From Bacillota bacterium (GTDB lineage: Bacteria; Bacillota; Sulfobacillia; JAJZYS01; JAJYTV01), in NCBI GenBank assembly GCA_021786135.1, contig JAJYNV010000143.1, positions 1-8,097 on the forward strand: a stretch of 8,097 nucleotides of DNA, written 5' to 3'. This document shows, piece after piece, positions 5,339 through 8,097 of this stretch (position 1 is its first letter; the number at the start of each line of letters is the position of its first letter). The notes below the pieces were generated by a model, which was given only the letters and a program-made list of their open reading frames with translations, searched no databases and was not told the origin of the DNA. A program made the position numbers and the translations under genes.

Positions 5339-6994
5339 CTAGCGGAGCACGGGAAGCAGGAGGCGCGAGGGGTGGGCGGGGTCGTGGAATACCTCTTGCT
5401 CTGCGACGGCCACGGACGTGCCGAGCGCGAGATCCTCGCCCGTGTTGAGGTTCAAGGCGTACTTGGGGAATGCGCTCGACGACACCTCGAGGCGCAGGCG
5501 GTGGCCCGGCAGGAGTCTCAGACACACGTTCCAGAGGTCGATTGCAAGCTCGTAGACTTCGCCTGGCGTGGCGAGCCGCGCCTCAGCGAAGCCCTCGCGG
5601 TAGCGCAGCCTGACGATCGAGTCGGTCAGGCGCTGGCAGAATCCAGTCGGCCAGACGTCGACGAGCTTGGCCGTGAAGTCCGTGTCCGGTGCGCTTGTAG
5701 AGGCGTGGAGGACGAGAGACACCGGCCCGATGAGATCGAGCGGCTGTGTCACGGGTTCGCTCGTGTAGCAGAGCACGTCGTCGCGGCGCTCGACGGCGCT
5801 ATAGTCGTCGGGGCCGCCGATCTGCGCGGAGGTCGGGTCGGTGAGGAAAGGCACGGGCCGGCGGGGATCGTAGGTGAAGCGGTCAGGCGGCTCGTCACCC
5901 GGTTCGGCGACGTCGAGGCGACCGTCCCCGAAGCGACTCTGCGCCCCCTCCTCGCTGTGGAGGAAATAGGAAACCTGGCGCATGGCCTGCGGCGGCCATA
6001 TAGGCTCATCCTGCCAGCGGTTCTCTCCCATGAGGAAGACGCGCGCGGGAGGCAGCTTCGGCACGTCCAGCCCCTTGAGATGACGGTCGAGGAACCGACG
6101 TTCCATGGCGTGCAGGTCGATGAGCGCCTCCGGACCGAACTCCACTTCGCCGAGACGGGTGCCGCCGTTCACATGATGGCCCCAGGGTCCCATCAAGAGA
6201 TGCTGGTTCTCCCGGGCGAAGGCGCTCGCGCCATGTTCCACCATGCCCTGGAAGTTGAGCGGCGTGCCGATCTGCTCGTCGTCGTACCAGCCGGAGACGT
6301 GGAGCACCGGCAAATCGATCTCCTCGAAGCGGTGCTGGTACGAGAGCACCTGCCAGTAGTCGTCGAGCGTCTGGTGGCTCACGACTTCCCGCCAGCGGGG
6401 AAGGTCGCGGCCAAGGGCCTCGTCCATCGTCGCCAGCGGCAGGTGGCGGTAGACGCCGAGCCAGTCGACAGGATCGGTGTCCTGTGCGGTGCGGCCGCTC
6501 GTCATGTGGTACCAGCAGATGTCCATCGGGCTCGGCACACCGGTGGGGAACTCGACAAAGGTGTCGGACGGGGCCACCATCGGAATCATGGCGCGCAGGT
6601 GCGGAGGTCGCGTAACCGCCGTGATCCATTGCACACGGCCCGAATAGGAGGCGCCCGTCGTCGCGACAGCTCCCGTGCACCAGGGTTGTGCCGCGACCCA
6701 TTCGATCACGTCGTAGCCGTCGATGCCGTCGCGCCGGTAGGGGGCGAAGTCGCCTTCCGAATCGCCGCGACCGCGGACATCGACCAGCACGAAGGCGTAG
6801 CCGTCCTCCGCCCAGTGCATCGCGCGCTCCGTGTAGCGCGCACTGGATTTCACGTAGGGGGTGCGCAGCACGATGGCCGGGTGCGGGCCTTCCTGCCGCG
6901 GCAGGTAGATGTCCGCCGAGAGGCGCACGCCGTCGCGCATCGGAATGAAGCGTCCGAACAGGATGCGGGCCACGCTGGGATCAAGTCGTGCCAT
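5339..6994 (-). CDS. CocE/NonD family serine hydrolase (S15, X-Pro dipeptidyl-peptidase-like)
   Basis: An alpha/beta hydrolase of the cocaine esterase / Xaa-Pro dipeptidyl-peptidase / glutaryl-7-ACA acylase group, 551 aa, a normal length. The N-terminal catalytic domain begins with MRDGVRLSADIYLP. RTPYVK (44-49) supplies Tyr46, matching the oxyanion-hole Tyr of CocE. The nucleophile is Ser116 in GASYSG, the acid probably Asp238 in GWYDD, and the base His273 in GPWGHH. From about 300 onward lies the beta-rich PepX_C domain, including PLDLIGPVSLVLHAST and DTDFTAKLVDVWP. No signal peptide is seen, so it is probably cytosolic. The ATG at 6994 has GGAGG 6 bases upstream. The start overlaps the end of the M20 gene by 14 bases, so the two are coupled. 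The substrate is an ester, amide or N-terminal dipeptide and cannot be specified further. Confidence 0.93.
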   Translation of the reverse strand: MARLDPSVARILFGRFIPMRDGVRLSADIYLPRQEGPHPAIVLRTPYVKSSARYTERAMHWAEDGYAFVLVDVRGRGDSEGDFAPYRRDGIDGYDVIEWVAAQPWCTGAVATTGASYSGRVQWITAVTRPPHLRAMIPMVAPSDTFVEFPTGVPSPMDICWYHMTSGRTAQDTDPVDWLGVYRHLPLATMDEALGRDLPRWREVVSHQTLDDYWQVLSYQHRFEEIDLPVLHVSGWYDDEQIGTPLNFQGMVEHGASAFARENQHLLMGPWGHHVNGGTRLGEVEFGPEALIDLHAMERRFLDRHLKGLDVPKLPPARVFLMGENRWQDEPIWPPQAMRQVSYFLHSEEGAQSRFGDGRLDVAEPGDEPPDRFTYDPRRPVPFLTDPTSAQIGGPDDYSAVERRDDVLCYTSEPVTQPLDLIGPVSLVLHASTSAPDTDFTAKLVDVWPTGFCQRLTDSIVRLRYREGFAEARLATPGEVYELAIDLWNVCLRLLPGHRLRLEVSSSAFPKYALNLNTGEDLALGTSVAVAEQEVFHDPAHPSRLLLPVLR

Positions 6995-8097
6995 GCTCTT
7001 CCTCCGTCGTGTCGCTCAGTAGGCCAATGGCGGCGCCGGCGAGGGCTGCGGCACCAAGCGGCAGGACATCCTCGTCGACCGTGAAGCGGGCGTGGTGGTG
7101 GGGGAAGGTGATGCCCTTCTCCTCGCTCCGCGCCCCGAGCAGCCAGAAGCAGGAGGGGGCGACCTGGGCATAGGCGGAGAAGTCCTCCCCGACCATCGAC
7201 GGCGTCGCAGGGACGACGACGTCCTGGCCCAGGACCTCGCGCAAGATTGGCCCGAGGCGCTGCGTGAGCGCCTGGTCGTTGACGACCGGCGCGTAGCCGC
7301 GCGTGACGTGCATGCGATAGCTGCCGCCAGCTGCGCCCGTCAGGGCGGCGAGGATTTCCTCCATTCGGCGGCGCACCAGTTCGCGCAGGTCCGGATCGGT
7401 GCTGCGCACCGTACCCACGAGACGCACCTCATCCGGCAGGACGTTGTGGGCCCGCCCGCCCTCGATCCGCGTCACACTGAGGACGAGCGGAAGCAGTGGG
7501 TCGCGCTCGCGCGCCACGATCGTCTGCCACGCAAGCACAACCTGGGCGGCGAGCACGACCGCGTCCACCGTGAGGTGCGGCTGCGCCGCATGCCCGCCCC
7601 TGCCCACGACGGTCGCCTCGAAGCTGTCTACAGCGGCCGTCAGAGGACCGGCGGAGAGGCCCAGCTTACCGCCGTCGAGGGGCAGCCAGAGGTGCTGCCC
7701 GACGATGAAATCCGCACCGTGCAGGGCTCCAGTGGCTACGATCTCCTGCGCGCCACCGGGGGCGAGCTCCTCCGCATGCTGGAAGATGAAGAGTACCTCG
7801 CCGGCGAGATCGGCGCGTCGCCTGCTTAGAAGCGTCGCTGCCGCGAGCAGCATGGCGGTGTGGCCATCGTGTCCGCAGGCGTGCATCGTGCCAGGCTTGG
7901 TCGAAGCGAAGGGCAGTCCGGTCTCTTCAGCGATCGGCAGCGCATCGATGTCGGCGCGCAGACCGACCTTCCGTCCGGGGCGCGGGCCTCGGAGCGTGCC
8001 GAGAACGCTGGTGGCTGTCGGCTGCGACACCGAGATGCCCGGGATGGCCGACAGTTCTCGTGCGATGTAGGCCGCGGTCTCGAACTCCTGGAAGGAA
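6981..8097 (-). CDS. M20 family metallo-amidohydrolase (aminoacylase/carboxypeptidase-like), N-terminus missing
   Basis: A zinc- or manganese-type M20D amidohydrolase that cleaves N-acyl or peptide amide bonds of amino-acid derivatives, as in hippurate hydrolase or N-acetyl-diaminopimelate deacetylase. The frame stays open to the window edge. The first codons read SFQEFETAAYIARELSAIPG, the usual N-terminal segment, so the GTG at 8030 is internal and probably about 15-25 residues are missing. Metal site signs are HACGHDGH (Cys codon at 7875-7877), QHAEE with the catalytic Glu pair, GQHLWLP, and HHHAR near the end. The dimerization domain is marked by GRGGHAAQPH. GLRADIDALPI precedes the metal site. 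The TGA stop at 6981-6983 lies inside the start of the CocE-like gene. The paired hydrolases may process the same class of amide or peptide substrate, which is inference. Confidence 0.93.
   Translation of the reverse strand, partial: SFQEFETAAYIARELSAIPGISVSQPTATSVLGTLRGPRPGRKVGLRADIDALPIAEETGLPFASTKPGTMHACGHDGHTAMLLAAATLLSRRRADLAGEVLFIFQHAEELAPGGAQEIVATGALHGADFIVGQHLWLPLDGGKLGLSAGPLTAAVDSFEATVVGRGGHAAQPHLTVDAVVLAAQVVLAWQTIVARERDPLLPLVLSVTRIEGGRAHNVLPDEVRLVGTVRSTDPDLRELVRRRMEEILAALTGAAGGSYRMHVTRGYAPVVNDQALTQRLGPILREVLGQDVVVPATPSMVGEDFSAYAQVAPSCFWLLGARSEEKGITFPHHHARFTVDEDVLPLGAAALAGAAIGLLSDTTEEEHGTT
7001..7005 (-). promoter_or_regulatory. ribosome binding site of the CocE-like gene
   Basis: On the - strand GGAGG, followed by AAGAG, lies 6 bases before ATG 6994 and within the last codons of the M20 gene, which fits coupled translation. 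Confidence 0.65.

Noticed and set aside
5372..7084. A 570-codon open frame on the + strand opposite the CocE-like gene
   Set aside because: The opposite strand encodes a complete S15 hydrolase with its catalytic triad. This frame has no recognisable domain and reflects codon bias.
8028..8030. GTG 8030 as the true start of the M20 gene
   Set aside because: The frame continues upstream with conserved M20 sequence (SFQEFETAAYIA) to the window edge, so the gene is cut by the edge.

Overview
This is a high-GC bacterial window (about two thirds G+C by eye). It is densely packed, with GTG as well as ATG starts and clear purine-rich ribosome binding sites. Nothing in it fixes the phylum: the strong AGGAGG-type sites and U-tract hairpins would suit a high-GC Bacillota or Chloroflexota-like bacterium, but other high-GC bacteria are equally possible. 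I see no rRNA, tRNA, CRISPR array, insertion sequence or phage gene, and no gene-free stretch longer than about 100 bases.

Left part (1-2398, + strand): the end of an operon for an NAD(P)H-linked iron-sulfur electron-input module. It holds the C-terminal part of a NuoE/FdsG-like [2Fe-2S] subunit, a complete NuoF/FdsB-like FMN and [4Fe-4S] subunit, and a short FdsA/NuoG-like protein of about 280 residues. That last protein carries one [2Fe-2S] and three [4Fe-4S] sites. It stops just after the Fe4S4 domain that normally opens a molybdopterin formate dehydrogenase catalytic subunit. A rho-independent terminator follows its stop codon within 10 bases, so the catalytic Mo/W domain must lie elsewhere, probably upstream of the window.

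Middle part (2405-5299, + strand): three genes between two hairpin terminators. They encode a nitrilase-superfamily amidohydrolase with an intact Glu-Lys-Cys triad, a YcaQ/AlkX-type DNA glycosylase of the winged-helix family with a QxD motif, and a macro-domain ADP-ribose-binding protein whose usual catalytic Asp is Ala. The glycosylase and macro protein are neighbours and could form a small DNA-damage or ADP-ribose-related pair. That link is inference from position only.

Right part (5339-8097, - strand): an M20-family aminoacylase/carboxypeptidase-like amidohydrolase whose 5' end is cut by the window edge. It overlaps by 14 bases the start of a CocE/NonD (S15) serine hydrolase. The two are probably co-transcribed, and the unit ends at a hairpin shared with the convergent macro gene.

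The window therefore combines one redox module, one possible amide-hydrolase/DNA-repair unit and one amide/ester hydrolase pair. The most unusual points are the truncated FdsA-like subunit and the odd translation-start region of the glycosylase gene.
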